A DNA stretch of 52,002 nucleotides from Bradyrhizobium jicamae (GCF_018130695.1 NZ_JAFCJX010000045.1:1-52002); one strand, 5' to 3'. Shown: positions 34,784 through 43,208, counted from the stretch's first letter. Translations and numbers: made by a program. Notes: generated by a model from the sequence alone, not told the origin.

Positions 34784-36382
34784 ATGTTGTATTTCACGCG
34801 GTGGAAGGCACTGGCGATCATTCTGACGGCGCTGGTGGTGTGCCTTTGCGCCGTTCCGAATTTCTTCCCCGAGGCGCAGGTCAAGAGCTGGCCGGCCTGG
34901 GCGCAGCGGCGCCTGGTGCTCGGCCTCGACTTGCAGGGCGGGTCCTCACTGCAGCTTGAGGTCGATGCCGCCTACCTGAAGAAGCAGCGGCTGGATTCTA
35001 TCCGCGCCGATGCGCAGAAAGTGCTGCGCGAGGCGAAGATCCTGAACAGGTCGGAGGTGCGTAATGACGCCGTCGAGGTGCGCCCCAGGGAGGCGAGCGA
35101 TGTTCCGGCCGCGCTGACCAAGCTGCGCGAGCTGTCGCAGCCGCTCGGCGGCCTGATGGGTCCGAGCGGCGCGCGCAGCCTCGATGTGACCGATGCTGGC
35201 GGCGGGTTGATCAAGCTGTCGATGTCGCCGGCGGCGATCACCGATCTCTTGCGGCGGACCATCGAGCAGTCGATCCAGATCGTCGAGAGGCGCGTCAACG
35301 AGCTCGGCACCGTCGAGCCGGTGATCCAGCGTCAGGGCGCCGACCGCATCCTGGTCCAGGTGCCCGGCTTGCAGGATCCGACGCATCTGAAGGAGATTCT
35401 CGGCAAGACCGCCAAGATGGAATTCCGGATGGTCGACGAATCCATTTCGCCGGACCAGGCCCAGCAGGGCCGCACCCCGCCTGATTCCGAAATCCTGATG
35501 AGTTCGAGCTCGCCGAAGATTCCCTACGTGATCAAGAAGCAGGTGCTGGTGTCCGGCGGCGAGCTGACCGACGCGCAGCCGGGGTTCGACCCGCAGACCC
35601 AGGAACCGGTGGTGAACTTCAAGTTCAACACCATCGGCGCCCGCAAGTTTGCCCAGGCGACGTCGGAGAACGTCGGTACGCGCTTTGCGATCGTACTCGA
35701 CAATGAGGTGATCTCCGCACCCGTGATCCGCACGCCGATCACAGGTGGCCAGGGCCAGATCTCCGGCAGCTTCACCGTGCAGTCGGCCAACGACCTCGCT
35801 GTCCTAATGCGCGCCGGCGCGCTGCCGGCGCCGCTGACGGTTGTCGAGGAACGCACGGTCGGTCCGGGCCTCGGCCAGGACTCGATCGAGAAGGGCGAAC
35901 TCGCCGCCTATGTCGGCTCGATCCTCGTCGTTGTGTTCATGCTGGTGACGTACCGCCTGTTCGGCGTGTTCGCCAACATCGCCGTCTGCATCAACGTTGC
36001 AATGATCTTCGGCTTGTTGTCGCTGCTCAGCGCCACGCTGACCTTGCCGGGCATCGCCGGCATCGTGCTCACGGTCGGCATTGCGGTCGATTCCAACGTG
36101 CTGATCTATGAGCGCATCCGCGAGGAATTGCGTGGTGGGAGAACCCCGATCTCGGCGATCGACGCCGGCTTCTCCCGTGCGCTTGCAACCATTCTCGACT
36201 CCAACATCACCACCTTCATCGCCGCTGCAGTGCTGTTCATGATCGGCACCGGCCCGGTGCGCGGCTTCGCAGTGACGCTCGGCATCGGCATCATCACCAC
36301 GGTCTTCACCGCCTTCACCATGACCCGCCTGATCGTGGCGTGGTGGGTGCAGTGGAAGCGGCCGAAGACCGTGCCGATTTGA
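34784..36382 (+). CDS. secD: Protein translocase subunit SecD
   Basis: The 532-residue inner-membrane protein uses the proton gradient to pull secreted chains into the periplasm. It has one N-terminal helix, then LVLGLDLQGGSSLQLEV, the P1 periplasmic domain (about 60–350), and five C-terminal helices that include GIVLTVGIAVDSNVLIYERIRE. Length and motifs are ordinary. It is followed by secF 17 bp later. Confidence 0.98.
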   Translation: MLYFTRWKALAIILTALVVCLCAVPNFFPEAQVKSWPAWAQRRLVLGLDLQGGSSLQLEVDAAYLKKQRLDSIRADAQKVLREAKILNRSEVRNDAVEVRPREASDVPAALTKLRELSQPLGGLMGPSGARSLDVTDAGGGLIKLSMSPAAITDLLRRTIEQSIQIVERRVNELGTVEPVIQRQGADRILVQVPGLQDPTHLKEILGKTAKMEFRMVDESISPDQAQQGRTPPDSEILMSSSSPKIPYVIKKQVLVSGGELTDAQPGFDPQTQEPVVNFKFNTIGARKFAQATSENVGTRFAIVLDNEVISAPVIRTPITGGQGQISGSFTVQSANDLAVLMRAGALPAPLTVVEERTVGPGLGQDSIEKGELAAYVGSILVVVFMLVTYRLFGVFANIAVCINVAMIFGLLSLLSATLTLPGIAGIVLTVGIAVDSNVLIYERIREELRGGRTPISAIDAGFSRALATILDSNITTFIAAAVLFMIGTGPVRGFAVTLGIGIITTVFTAFTMTRLIVAWWVQWKRPKTVPI

Positions 36383-36398
36383 TCATTCGGGGCCGACT

Positions 36399-37427
36399 GT
36401 GACCACTACTCAACTCGTTCTCATCTCCCTCGGCGTCCTGATTGCCGCGCTGACCGTAGTCAGCGTGCTCGGCCTGCTGCCGTCGCTGCGCATCGTGCCA
36501 GACGATACGCATTTCGACTTCACCCAGTTCCGTCGCATCTCGTTCCCGGTCTCGGCGACGCTGTCGATCATTGCCATCGTTCTGTTCTTCACCCATGGCC
36601 TGAATTTCGGCATCGACTTCAAGGGCGGCACCCTGATGGAGGTGCGGGCCAAGTCAGGCACGGCCGACCTCGCGCAGATGCGTTCTACCCTCGGCAGCCT
36701 CGGCCTTGGCGAGGTTCAGCTGCAGCAATTCGGCGGCCCCGCCGACGTGCTGCTCCGCGTTGCCGAGCAGCCGGGCGGCGACAAGGCGCAGCAGGCCGCC
36801 GTGGACAAGGTCCGCGGCGCGCTCGGCGAGTCCGTGGAGTATCGCCGCGTCGAGGTGGTGGGCCCGCGTGTCTCCGGCGAACTGCTGGGTTGGGGCATGG
36901 CCGGCCTGATGCTCGCGATCGGCGCGATCCTGATCTATCTCTGGTTCCGCTTCGAGTGGCAGTTCGCACTCGGCGCCATGATCGCAAACGTCCACGACAT
37001 CGTGCTGACCATCGGATTCATGTCGATCACCCAGGTCGATTTCGACCTGACCAGCATCGCGGCGTTGTTGACCATCCTCGGCTACTCCTTGAACGACACC
37101 GTCGTCATCTACGACCGTATCCGCGAAATGCTGCGGCGGTACAAGAAGATGCCGATGCCGCAGCTGCTCAACGAGTCCATCAACTCGACGCTGTCGCGCT
37201 CGATCATCACCCACCTCACGGTGACGCTGGCCCTGCTGGCGCTGCTGCTGTTCGGCGGTCATGCCATCCACAGCTTCACCGCGGTGATGATGTTCGGCGT
37301 CGTGCTGGTCGGCACCTATACGTCGATCTTCATCGCGGCGCCGATCCTGATCTATCTCGGCGTTCACACCACGCGAGGCGACGCGCCGGAGACGGCCGCC
37401 AAGACCCCGGCGGCAGCCAAGAAGTAG
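36399..37427 (+). CDS. secF: Protein translocase subunit SecF
   Basis: The 342-residue partner of SecD has six helices. HGLNFGIDFKGGTLMEV is the signature after the first helix, and TILGYSLNDTVVIYDRIREM marks the helix-4 proton path. It starts at GTG 36399 after secD. A short Ala/Lys-rich tail (AAKTPAAAKK) ends the protein, and the Mth938-type gene follows 4 bp later. Confidence 0.97.
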   Translation: MTTTQLVLISLGVLIAALTVVSVLGLLPSLRIVPDDTHFDFTQFRRISFPVSATLSIIAIVLFFTHGLNFGIDFKGGTLMEVRAKSGTADLAQMRSTLGSLGLGEVQLQQFGGPADVLLRVAEQPGGDKAQQAAVDKVRGALGESVEYRRVEVVGPRVSGELLGWGMAGLMLAIGAILIYLWFRFEWQFALGAMIANVHDIVLTIGFMSITQVDFDLTSIAALLTILGYSLNDTVVIYDRIREMLRRYKKMPMPQLLNESINSTLSRSIITHLTVTLALLALLLFGGHAIHSFTAVMMFGVVLVGTYTSIFIAAPILIYLGVHTTRGDAPETAAKTPAAAKK

Positions 37428-37431
37428 CCGC

Positions 37432-37815
37432 ATGGCCAATCCCTCGGACGCTCCGCATCTTCCGAGGTCGGCACCGATCGAAGCCTACGGCAAGGGAGGC
37501 TTCGTCTTCGCCGAGATGTCGCATCGTGGCTCGCTGCTGTGCCTGCCGGATGCGATCTGGGCCTGGCCGGTCACGAAGCCGCAGGAGATCGACGAGTATT
37601 CGCTGGCGCGCGTCTTTGCGGCCGCCAATGCCATCGACACGCTGATCGTCGGCACCGGCACCGAGGTCTGGGTGCCGCCGAAGGGCCTACGCGAGGCGCT
37701 GCGCGCGGTGAGGGTGGTGCTCGACCCCATGCAGACGGGACCGGCAATCCGCACCTACAACATCATGCTGGGCGAGCGACGACGGGTCGCCGCGGCGCTG
37801 ATCGCGGTGCCATGA
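37432..37815 (+). CDS. Mth938-like domain protein (DUF498)
   Basis: The 127-residue protein has the Mth938/NDUFAF3-like fold signature: APIEAYGKGGFVFAE near the start, TLIVGTGTEVWVPPKGLREA in the middle and MQTGPAIRTYNIMLGE near the end. The human homologue NDUFAF3 is a complex I assembly factor; the bacterial role is not established. It lies 4 bp after secF, and its last 4 bp overlap the next gene (37812–37815), which is related to NDUFAF6. The pair therefore suggests a respiratory-complex assembly function. Confidence 0.85.
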   Translation: MANPSDAPHLPRSAPIEAYGKGGFVFAEMSHRGSLLCLPDAIWAWPVTKPQEIDEYSLARVFAAANAIDTLIVGTGTEVWVPPKGLREALRAVRVVLDPMQTGPAIRTYNIMLGERRRVAAALIAVP

Positions 37816-38675
37816 GCGCGGCGGAAGGGCGAAGCGACGGCGCGGCGTTCTGCGCCGATCTCGTGCGCAGCCACGATTTCGTGCGCTACGCCTCGACCCT
37901 GTTCCTGCCGGGACCGGAGCGCCGTGCGCTGCTCGCGATCTACGCCTTCAATGTCGAAGTCTCCCGCGTCCACGAGCAGGTCAGCCAGCCCTTGCCCGGC
38001 GAGATGCGGCTGCAATGGTGGACCGACATGCTGGCCGGCCCCGGCCATGGCGGCGTCGAAGGCAATCCGGTCGCAGCCGAACTGCTGCACGCGATTCGCA
38101 GCTTCCGCCTGCCGGTCGAGCCGATGTCGCGGCTGATCGAGGAACATCAGTTCGACCTCTACAACGACCCGATGCCCTCGATGCCCGCGCTCGAAGGCTA
38201 TCTCAACGAGACCGCGTCGGCGTTGTTTGCGCTCGCCGCGCGCGTGATGGCGCGGCCGTCGGAGGAGATCGAGCATCTCGCGCGGCATGCCGGACTTGCC
38301 CAGGGCATCGCGCAGGTGATCGCATCGCTGCCCCGCGATGCCTCGCGCCGGCAACTGTTCGTGCCGCTCCAGGTGCTGCAGCAGCACGGCAGCGGATCCG
38401 AAGAGGTGTTTGCGGGAAAGCCGACGCCAAACATCCGCGCCGCCGTGAACGAACTCGTTGGTGCAGCGCAGGACCATCTGAGGACGGCGCTGACACTGCT
38501 GGCGGACGTTCCGCCGGAAGTCCGTCCGGTCTTCCTGCCGCTGGCTGTCGCGCAGCGTGAGCTTGATCGGTTCGCGCGCACCGATAGCGATCCGTTCGCG
38601 CCGAAGGCTGCCTCGCGGCTGCGCATCCTCTGGACGCTGTGGCGGGCTGCGCGCAAGGCAGCATTCAACGGCTGA
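37812..38675 (+). CDS. Squalene/phytoene-synthase-fold protein, NDUFAF6-like
   Basis: The 287-residue protein has the trans-isoprenyl-diphosphate-synthase fold, with VRYASTLFLPGPERRALLAIYAFN at the start of the core. The two aspartate-rich motifs needed to bind prenyl diphosphates are not intact: the first reads VEVSRVHEQVS and the region of the second reads IASLPRDASRRQLFVP. It is therefore probably not a terpene synthase but a relative of NDUFAF6, a complex I assembly factor. ATG 37812 overlaps the Mth938-type gene. A true synthase is unlikely on motif grounds. Confidence 0.82.
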   Translation: MSAAEGRSDGAAFCADLVRSHDFVRYASTLFLPGPERRALLAIYAFNVEVSRVHEQVSQPLPGEMRLQWWTDMLAGPGHGGVEGNPVAAELLHAIRSFRLPVEPMSRLIEEHQFDLYNDPMPSMPALEGYLNETASALFALAARVMARPSEEIEHLARHAGLAQGIAQVIASLPRDASRRQLFVPLQVLQQHGSGSEEVFAGKPTPNIRAAVNELVGAAQDHLRTALTLLADVPPEVRPVFLPLAVAQRELDRFARTDSDPFAPKAASRLRILWTLWRAARKAAFNG

Positions 38676-38681
38676 CGGCAG

Positions 38682-38957
38682 TCATTTCTTGATGTGCTTG
38701 GTGAAGATGCGGATCGTCGCGCCTTTGACGGCGGGGCCGTGGTCGTAGAGGTTTGATGCGATCTGCTCGATGGCATCGCGCAGTGCGACGAACTGGCCCT
38801 GGCGCGCAATGCTCGGCGTGCCGCGCGAGCCCGCCAGTTCATCCATCGCGGCGTCGCTGATCTGGCACTCGATCTCCCGATCCGCATCCAGCATCGTGAA
38901 GCCGAACGCCATGCGCTCGGAATCGTAGCCTCCGATCTTGCCACGGCTTAGCGGCAT
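38682..38957 (-). CDS. DUF1488 family protein
   Basis: The 91-residue protein matches the DUF1488 pattern: MPLSRGKIGGYDSERMAFGF, then CQISDAAMDELAG and ALRDAIEQIASNLYD. It is small, soluble and of unknown function, and is often found as short paralogues in Rhizobiales. ATG 38957 is chosen; the frame extends further only by reading through the REP-like repeat at 38973–39017. It is convergent with the NDUFAF6-like gene. Confidence 0.85.
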   Translation of the reverse strand: MPLSRGKIGGYDSERMAFGFTMLDADREIECQISDAAMDELAGSRGTPSIARQGQFVALRDAIEQIASNLYDHGPAVKGATIRIFTKHIKK

Positions 38958-38972
38958 CCCAACTGTCCCCAC

Positions 38973-39053
38973 GGCATGATCCGGAAAAGTGCGAAGCGGT
39001 TTTCCGAAAAGATCATGCTCAAACAAAGACCTAAAGCGCGATGATCGCGCTTT
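38973..39053 (+). repeat. REP-like palindromic repeat, copy 3, with adjacent palindrome
   Basis: The arms GCATGATC / GATCATGC at 38973–38980 and 39010–39017 enclose the shared GGAAAAG...GGTTTTCC core. Thirteen bases later an 11-bp palindrome TAAAGCGCGAT-G-ATCGCGCTTTA occupies 39031–39053. The pair forms a composite element between two minus-strand genes. It is nearly identical to copy 1 in the reverse orientation. Confidence 0.87.
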
Positions 39054-39120
39054 AGAGCGCTCCCTTGAATCGAGAGTGCTTGGCGATTGTGGAATTGTCG
39101 AGGACGAGCGCAGAGTCTTT

Positions 39121-40224
39121 TCAGCGCGACGGCCGGTCCATCTCGGCCACTTCGAAATTGAAGCGGTCGCGCAAATTTTTGCGCTGCTCGAGAATGTCCT
39201 TGAGGAATTCGCGGTCGGCGTCGCTGCGCATCATCGGCTCGATCAGGTCGATCTGGTTCATTGCGACGAGCTGCAGGATCTCGGTGCGCGGCTTGCCGCT
39301 GGCGTCGCGCGGCAAAGCGTGCACCACCTGGATGTGCTCCGGTGGCTTGATACCCTTGGCGGCGGCGAGCTCGGTGCGCAGCGTAGTCTCCAGCGCGGTC
39401 TCGTCGGCCTCGACGAAGGCATAGAGACCGACGCCGACGCGGCGATCGGCAAACGCCACGATCGCGGTGTCGCGGACTTCTGGGTTTTTGCGGATCAGGT
39501 CGGCCAGCACCGGTGCGTCATTGACGAGCCGGCGGCCGCCGCCTTCGCGGTCAGTGAAATTGAAGATGCCGCGGGTGATCGCCTGATAGACCTTCTTGCC
39601 GGTCTTGAGCCAGATGCTGGCGACCGCCGACTTCTTGGCGAGCACCTTGCGCTCCTTCGGCGTCAACGCCTCCGGCGCGTAGCTGCGCTTGTGCTTGAGC
39701 AGATGCCGCAGGTCCTCATAGGCGGCGACGCGGAACAGGCGGCTGCGGGTCTTGAAGCAGGCGGCGAGCTGGAAGTCGGTGACATAGGCGCGGCCGTCGC
39801 GGCCGACCAGCCAGTTCTGCTCCTTGGCGAGATCGTTGTGGCAGATGCCGGCGCGATGCAGCCGGCGCAGCGCGGCCTTGGCGGAGCGGAAATAGGCGAC
39901 GTCGCCATGCGGCTTCGCCAGATGCAGCGCGACGCCATCGATGAAGCCGCGCACCAGCGCGCGCCGTCCGGCCCACAGCAGTTGGGGGCCCGCGTCGAGA
40001 TCGCGCGCCAATGTCAGCGCGCGGCGCTCACGCGCGAACAGATGCAGCGCCAGCGGGAACGACCAGAACGGCACCTGGTCGAGCCGGCGCAGCACGCCAT
40101 CGACCTCGCCGTCGTCGCGGCGGAAACGGCCGCGCTCGACGGTCGAGAACACGTCGCGCTTGAGCAGGACGCCTTGGCTCCAGCGCGCCGACAGCGTGGC
40201 GGCGTCGTCTTTCGGCAGGCTCAT
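39121..40224 (-). CDS. Kinase-fold protein fused to an acyl-CoA-synthetase C-terminal domain
   Basis: The 367-residue protein has two parts. The first (about 1–220) is a small kinase-like domain related to Kdo/RIO-type kinases, with catalytic loop GICHNDLAKEQNWLV (His129, Asp131, Asn137) and metal-binding VTDFQLA (Asp150). No clear glycine-rich loop is visible. The second part (about 245–340) reads as the C-terminal domain of AMP-forming acyl-CoA synthetases: NPEVRDTAIVAFADRRVGVGL, then LPRDASGKPRTEIL with the lysine that would catalyse adenylation. The large N-terminal adenylating domain is absent. It lies 5 bp downstream of trmFO in the same direction. Substrate and role are unknown. Confidence 0.8.
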   Translation of the reverse strand: MSLPKDDAATLSARWSQGVLLKRDVFSTVERGRFRRDDGEVDGVLRRLDQVPFWSFPLALHLFARERRALTLARDLDAGPQLLWAGRRALVRGFIDGVALHLAKPHGDVAYFRSAKAALRRLHRAGICHNDLAKEQNWLVGRDGRAYVTDFQLAACFKTRSRLFRVAAYEDLRHLLKHKRSYAPEALTPKERKVLAKKSAVASIWLKTGKKVYQAITRGIFNFTDREGGGRRLVNDAPVLADLIRKNPEVRDTAIVAFADRRVGVGLYAFVEADETALETTLRTELAAAKGIKPPEHIQVVHALPRDASGKPRTEILQLVAMNQIDLIEPMMRSDADREFLKDILEQRKNLRDRFNFEVAEMDRPSR

Positions 40225-40229
40225 GATGG

Positions 40230-41660
40230 TCAGGCCGCCGCTGCGACGCGCAAATGATCGGCGATCCAGCGGTCGAGATCGGCGAGCGCACGCGCGCTGA
40301 TGGCCTGCTTCTTGGCCACCGTCTTTTCGTTGCCGCGCAGCCGGGAGCCGTCAGGCTTCTTGGTCGGCGGACTGGCGAGCGGCGGGAACAGGCCGAAATT
40401 GATGTTCATCGGCTGGAACGAGCGCGGGCCGACATCGATGGTCTCGATGTGGCCGCCGGTGATATGACCGAGCAGCGCGCCGAACGCCGTGGTCGCCGGC
40501 GGCGGCGTGAGTGCCGTGCCACGGGCATCGGCGGCAGCGCAGAGGCCGGCGATCAATCCGACGCTGGCCGATTCCACATAGCCCTCGCAGCCGGTCATCT
40601 GGCCCGCGAAGCGCAGCCGCGGCTGTGCGCGCAGCCGCAGCTGGCTGTCGAGCAGCTTGGGCGAGTTGAGGAAGGTGTTGCGATGCAGGCCGCCGAGGCG
40701 GGCGAACTCGGCCTTCTCGAGGCCGGGAATGGTGCGGAATACGCGCTGCTGCGCGCCGTGCTTCAATTTGGTCTGGAAGCCGACGATGTTGTAGAGCGTG
40801 CCGAGCTTGTTGTCCTGGCGCAACTGGACGATCGCGTAAGGCTTCACCGTCGGATTGTGTGGGTTGGTCAGCCCGACCGGCTTCATCGGGCCGTGACGCA
40901 GCGTCTCTGGTCCGCGCTCGGCCATTACCTCGACCGGCAGGCAGCCGTCGAAATAGGGCGTGTTGGTCTCCCAATCCTTGAAGTCGACCTTCTCGCCGGC
41001 CAGAAGATCCGCGACGAAGGTCTCGTACTGCTCCTTGGTCATCGGGCAGTTGATGTAGTCGGCGCCGGTGCCGCCGGGACCGACCTTGTCGTAGCGCGAC
41101 TGGAACCAGGCCACCGACATGTCGATGGAGTCCCTGTGGACGATCGGCGCGATCGCATCGAAGAAAGCGAGCGCGCTCTCGTCGGTCAGCTGCCGGATCG
41201 CATCCGCCAGCGGCGCCGAGGTGAGGGGGCCGGTTGCAACGACGACGTTGCTCCAGTCGGCCGGCGGCAGGCCCGCGACTTCCTCGCGGCTGATCTCGAT
41301 CAGGGGATGTTCGTGCAGCGCCTTGGTGACCGCGGCCGAGAACCCGTCGCGGTCGACCGCCAGCGCGCCGCCGGCTGGCACCTGGTTGGCGTCGGCCGAA
41401 CGCATGATGAGCGAGCCGAGCCGGCGCATTTCGGCATGCAGCAGGCCGACCGCGTTGTTGGCGGCGTCATCCGAGCGGAACGAATTCGAGCAGACCAGTT
41501 CGGCGCAGCCTTCGGTGCGGTGCGCTTCCGTCATCCGCTGTGGGCGCATCTCATGCAGCACCACGCGAACGCCGGCATTGGCGACCTGCCAGGCGGCTTC
41601 CGAGCCGGCGAGGCCCGCGCCCACGATGTGGACGGGCTGGGAAGGGGGAGTGTGAGTCAT
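40230..41660 (-). CDS. trmFO: Methylenetetrahydrofolate–tRNA-(uracil-5-)-methyltransferase TrmFO
   Basis: This flavoprotein makes 5-methyluridine-54 in tRNA using methylenetetrahydrofolate. The 476-residue protein has an FAD-binding VGAGLAGSEAAW near the start, active-site Cys57 in AELVCSNSFRSD, and a second conserved cysteine in INCPMTKEQYETF. C-terminal TGCEGYVESASVGLIAG is typical. It is upstream of the kinase-fusion gene and probably shares its transcript. Confidence 0.97.
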   Translation of the reverse strand: MTHTPPSQPVHIVGAGLAGSEAAWQVANAGVRVVLHEMRPQRMTEAHRTEGCAELVCSNSFRSDDAANNAVGLLHAEMRRLGSLIMRSADANQVPAGGALAVDRDGFSAAVTKALHEHPLIEISREEVAGLPPADWSNVVVATGPLTSAPLADAIRQLTDESALAFFDAIAPIVHRDSIDMSVAWFQSRYDKVGPGGTGADYINCPMTKEQYETFVADLLAGEKVDFKDWETNTPYFDGCLPVEVMAERGPETLRHGPMKPVGLTNPHNPTVKPYAIVQLRQDNKLGTLYNIVGFQTKLKHGAQQRVFRTIPGLEKAEFARLGGLHRNTFLNSPKLLDSQLRLRAQPRLRFAGQMTGCEGYVESASVGLIAGLCAAADARGTALTPPPATTAFGALLGHITGGHIETIDVGPRSFQPMNINFGLFPPLASPPTKKPDGSRLRGNEKTVAKKQAISARALADLDRWIADHLRVAAAA

Positions 41661-41717
41661 CGCGCTGGGTTAGCGCGTTTCGATCCGGCATGCATTTGAA
41701 ATCAAGCCGGAAACGAC

Positions 41718-41743
41718 AACGCCCGCTGTGATGAGCGGGCGTT
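41718..41743 (-). terminator. Hairpin terminator after the DUF1127 gene
   Basis: A 10-bp perfect stem AACGCCCGCT / AGCGGGCGTT has a 6-nt loop and lies 26 bp past the stop of the minus-strand DUF1127 gene. It is followed on that strand by GTCGTTT. The short U-run makes it moderate, but it also separates this gene from trmFO. Confidence 0.7.
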
Positions 41744-41769
41744 ATCCGTTCAGCAGTTGGCTGACGATA

Positions 41770-41922
41770 TCAGCCGACGTAGGTGCCGGCTGCAACGCGC
41801 GGAATGTCCGAGCGATCGAGGCCAATATCGGCCAGTTCGCGATCGCTGAGCTGGGACAGTTCGCTGACGTTGCGCTGATAGTCGCGGAAAGCCTGGATCA
41901 TGCGGATGAGCGAGAGCAGCAT
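41770..41922 (-). CDS. DUF1127 small arginine-rich protein
   Basis: This 50-residue product is easily missed because of its size. It reads MLLSLIRMIQAFRDYQ and then carries the DUF1127 core ELSQLSDRELADIGLDRSDI followed by PRVAAGTYVG. Small DUF1127 proteins in Agrobacterium and Rhodobacter are linked to phosphate and carbon metabolism and to sRNA-based regulation; the function of this member is unknown. An AAGGA ribosome site precedes ATG 41922 by about 8 nt, and a hairpin terminator follows. It is monocistronic. Confidence 0.88.
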   Translation of the reverse strand: MLLSLIRMIQAFRDYQRNVSELSQLSDRELADIGLDRSDIPRVAAGTYVG

Positions 41923-42823
41923 AGGTGTAGTCCTTCTAGTAGTTCCGATTCAGCCCTTGGAGTAGCCTCATCGTTGAAGTGAATATAGATGATATATCGC
42001 AGTGCGGAAGTTCCTATGTTGCGATGCAGCTAAACGCAAAACGCATGGCGTGGGTAAGGAGCGCTTAACTTATCAGCGCCTGTGCCTGATCCGCGAGCTT
42101 CAACCAGCCATTAACTGCCTCAATTCCCGTAATTTTGCCGAGATATAGGCAGCTACGTCTCAAATCCGTCATGCACTGGAATAGGACTCTAAATGGTAAT
42201 TAGTAACCGAGAATCAAGGTGAGCCGGGCCGAGACGGCAGTTGGTTCCAAGTTAGCACCTTGGCCGATGCGCGATTCGCGTGCGGATCGCGCCATAATGA
42301 TGAATTTTAAATCACTTCTATAGCGAGGTCACGGGTTCACCTAGACTGCGTAGGTTGAGGGCACACCAAGGCTGAGACCCGCGCCAGGCAGGCCCGGACC
42401 TCGCCTTGCATCGATCAGGTTCTCTCGCTTGACGAAAGAGCCATGGTCGGTGCGCGATGGTTCCAGCACATGTGGTCAAGCGGCACGGCGCTCACGTCGG
42501 CAGACGAACGCCTGGCGAGTCGAAGCGCGGCGCACCGGCTGCCCACCGCTGCGGATGTATGATGTACATCTTGCAACTGCGAACGAGAATGCGCCGATCT
42601 CGGTCGCATAAGTTGCGCGGGCAACTTTCTGTTTTGCAGCGCACGCATTTCTTAACTGCGCGTAATGAAAATGACGCGCAACGCATGCGCGTGTTGCGTG
42701 CTGCGCTCATCACATTCGTATCGCGCGAATTTCATTCTGCCGGCGCAGCTTCGCAGCGAATAATCGCGCTGCAGATTCCGGCAATGATGCTTGTTTCTGC
42801 TTAGAAACAAAAGGTGGAAAACC
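41923..42823. other. 900-bp gene-free, AT-richer region
   Basis: No reading frame over 60 residues here resembles a protein or has a ribosome site. The G+C is visibly lower than in the neighbours. It contains the promoters of the two flanking small genes, a long-range inverted repeat CAAGGTG / CACCTTG (42215–42221 and 42256–42262), a terminator-like hairpin at 42610, and a dense run of GCGCAAC/GTTGCG inverted motifs near 42675–42700. A small RNA ending at the hairpin is possible. I see no tRNA. Confidence 0.4.
42610..42635 (+). terminator. Possible terminator inside the gene-free region
   Basis: A 7-bp perfect stem AAGTTGC / GCAACTT with a 4-nt loop is followed by TCTGTTTT. No annotated gene ends upstream on this strand, so if active it would end an unannotated transcript such as a small RNA. 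The stem is short. Confidence 0.35.
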
Positions 42824-43084
42824 ATGCTCAAGAACCTGATCGGCGCAGCTGCAATGGCTGCGGTCGCTTTCGCCGTCGCCCCCGCTCACGCCAAGGGCGG
42901 CGTTGGCTGCAGCGGCGACAATCTCGCCAAGACCGAAAGCGCGGTGGAAGCCATGGCAGACAACGACGTCAAGTTCATGGCCGAGAAGGAAATCTCGCTC
43001 GCGCAGGACGCGATGCTCAATGGCAAGATGGGTGCCTGCGGCATGCATCTCAGCAAGGCGGCGCGCGCCTCGATGGCGAAGTAA
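42824..43084 (+). CDS. Small exported protein of unknown function
   Basis: The 86-residue protein has a clear Sec signal peptide (MLKNLIGAAAMAAVAFAVA, cut after AHA near residue 25). The mature part is about 61 residues with two cysteines (GVGCSG and GACGMHL) that could form a disulphide. The mature part is Lys/Ala/Met-rich and probably helical. I recognise no family. AAGGTGG lies 6–7 nt before ATG 42824, and a 15-bp terminator follows 16 bp after the stop, so this is a well-defined single-gene unit. Confidence 0.82.
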   Translation: MLKNLIGAAAMAAVAFAVAPAHAKGGVGCSGDNLAKTESAVEAMADNDVKFMAEKEISLAQDAMLNGKMGACGMHLSKAARASMAK

Positions 43085-43100
43085 GCCATTGTTGAACTGC

Positions 43101-43134
43101 AAAGGGCCGATTGCCTGGGGCAATCGGCCCTTTT
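43101..43134 (+). terminator. Strong rho-independent terminator after the small exported protein
   Basis: A 15-bp perfect stem AAAGGGCCGATTGCC / GGCAATCGGCCCTTT has a 3-nt loop and runs into TTTT. It is the strongest terminator in the window. Confidence 0.92.
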
Positions 43135-43208
43135 GATTTGCTGTGGTTGTCTTTTATTTTGACGCGTTTTCCTAATGCGAACCGGCGCCCAATCCGCTCG
43201 AAACCGCT

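Noticed and set aside
37812..38675. Functional squalene or phytoene synthase (hopanoid or carotenoid pathway)
   Set aside because: Both Asp-rich prenyl-diphosphate-binding motifs are altered, and no hopanoid or carotenoid genes are adjacent.
39065..41699. Plus-strand frames opposite the kinase-fusion and trmFO genes
   Set aside because: Antisense of genes with catalytic motifs; no ribosome sites or domains.
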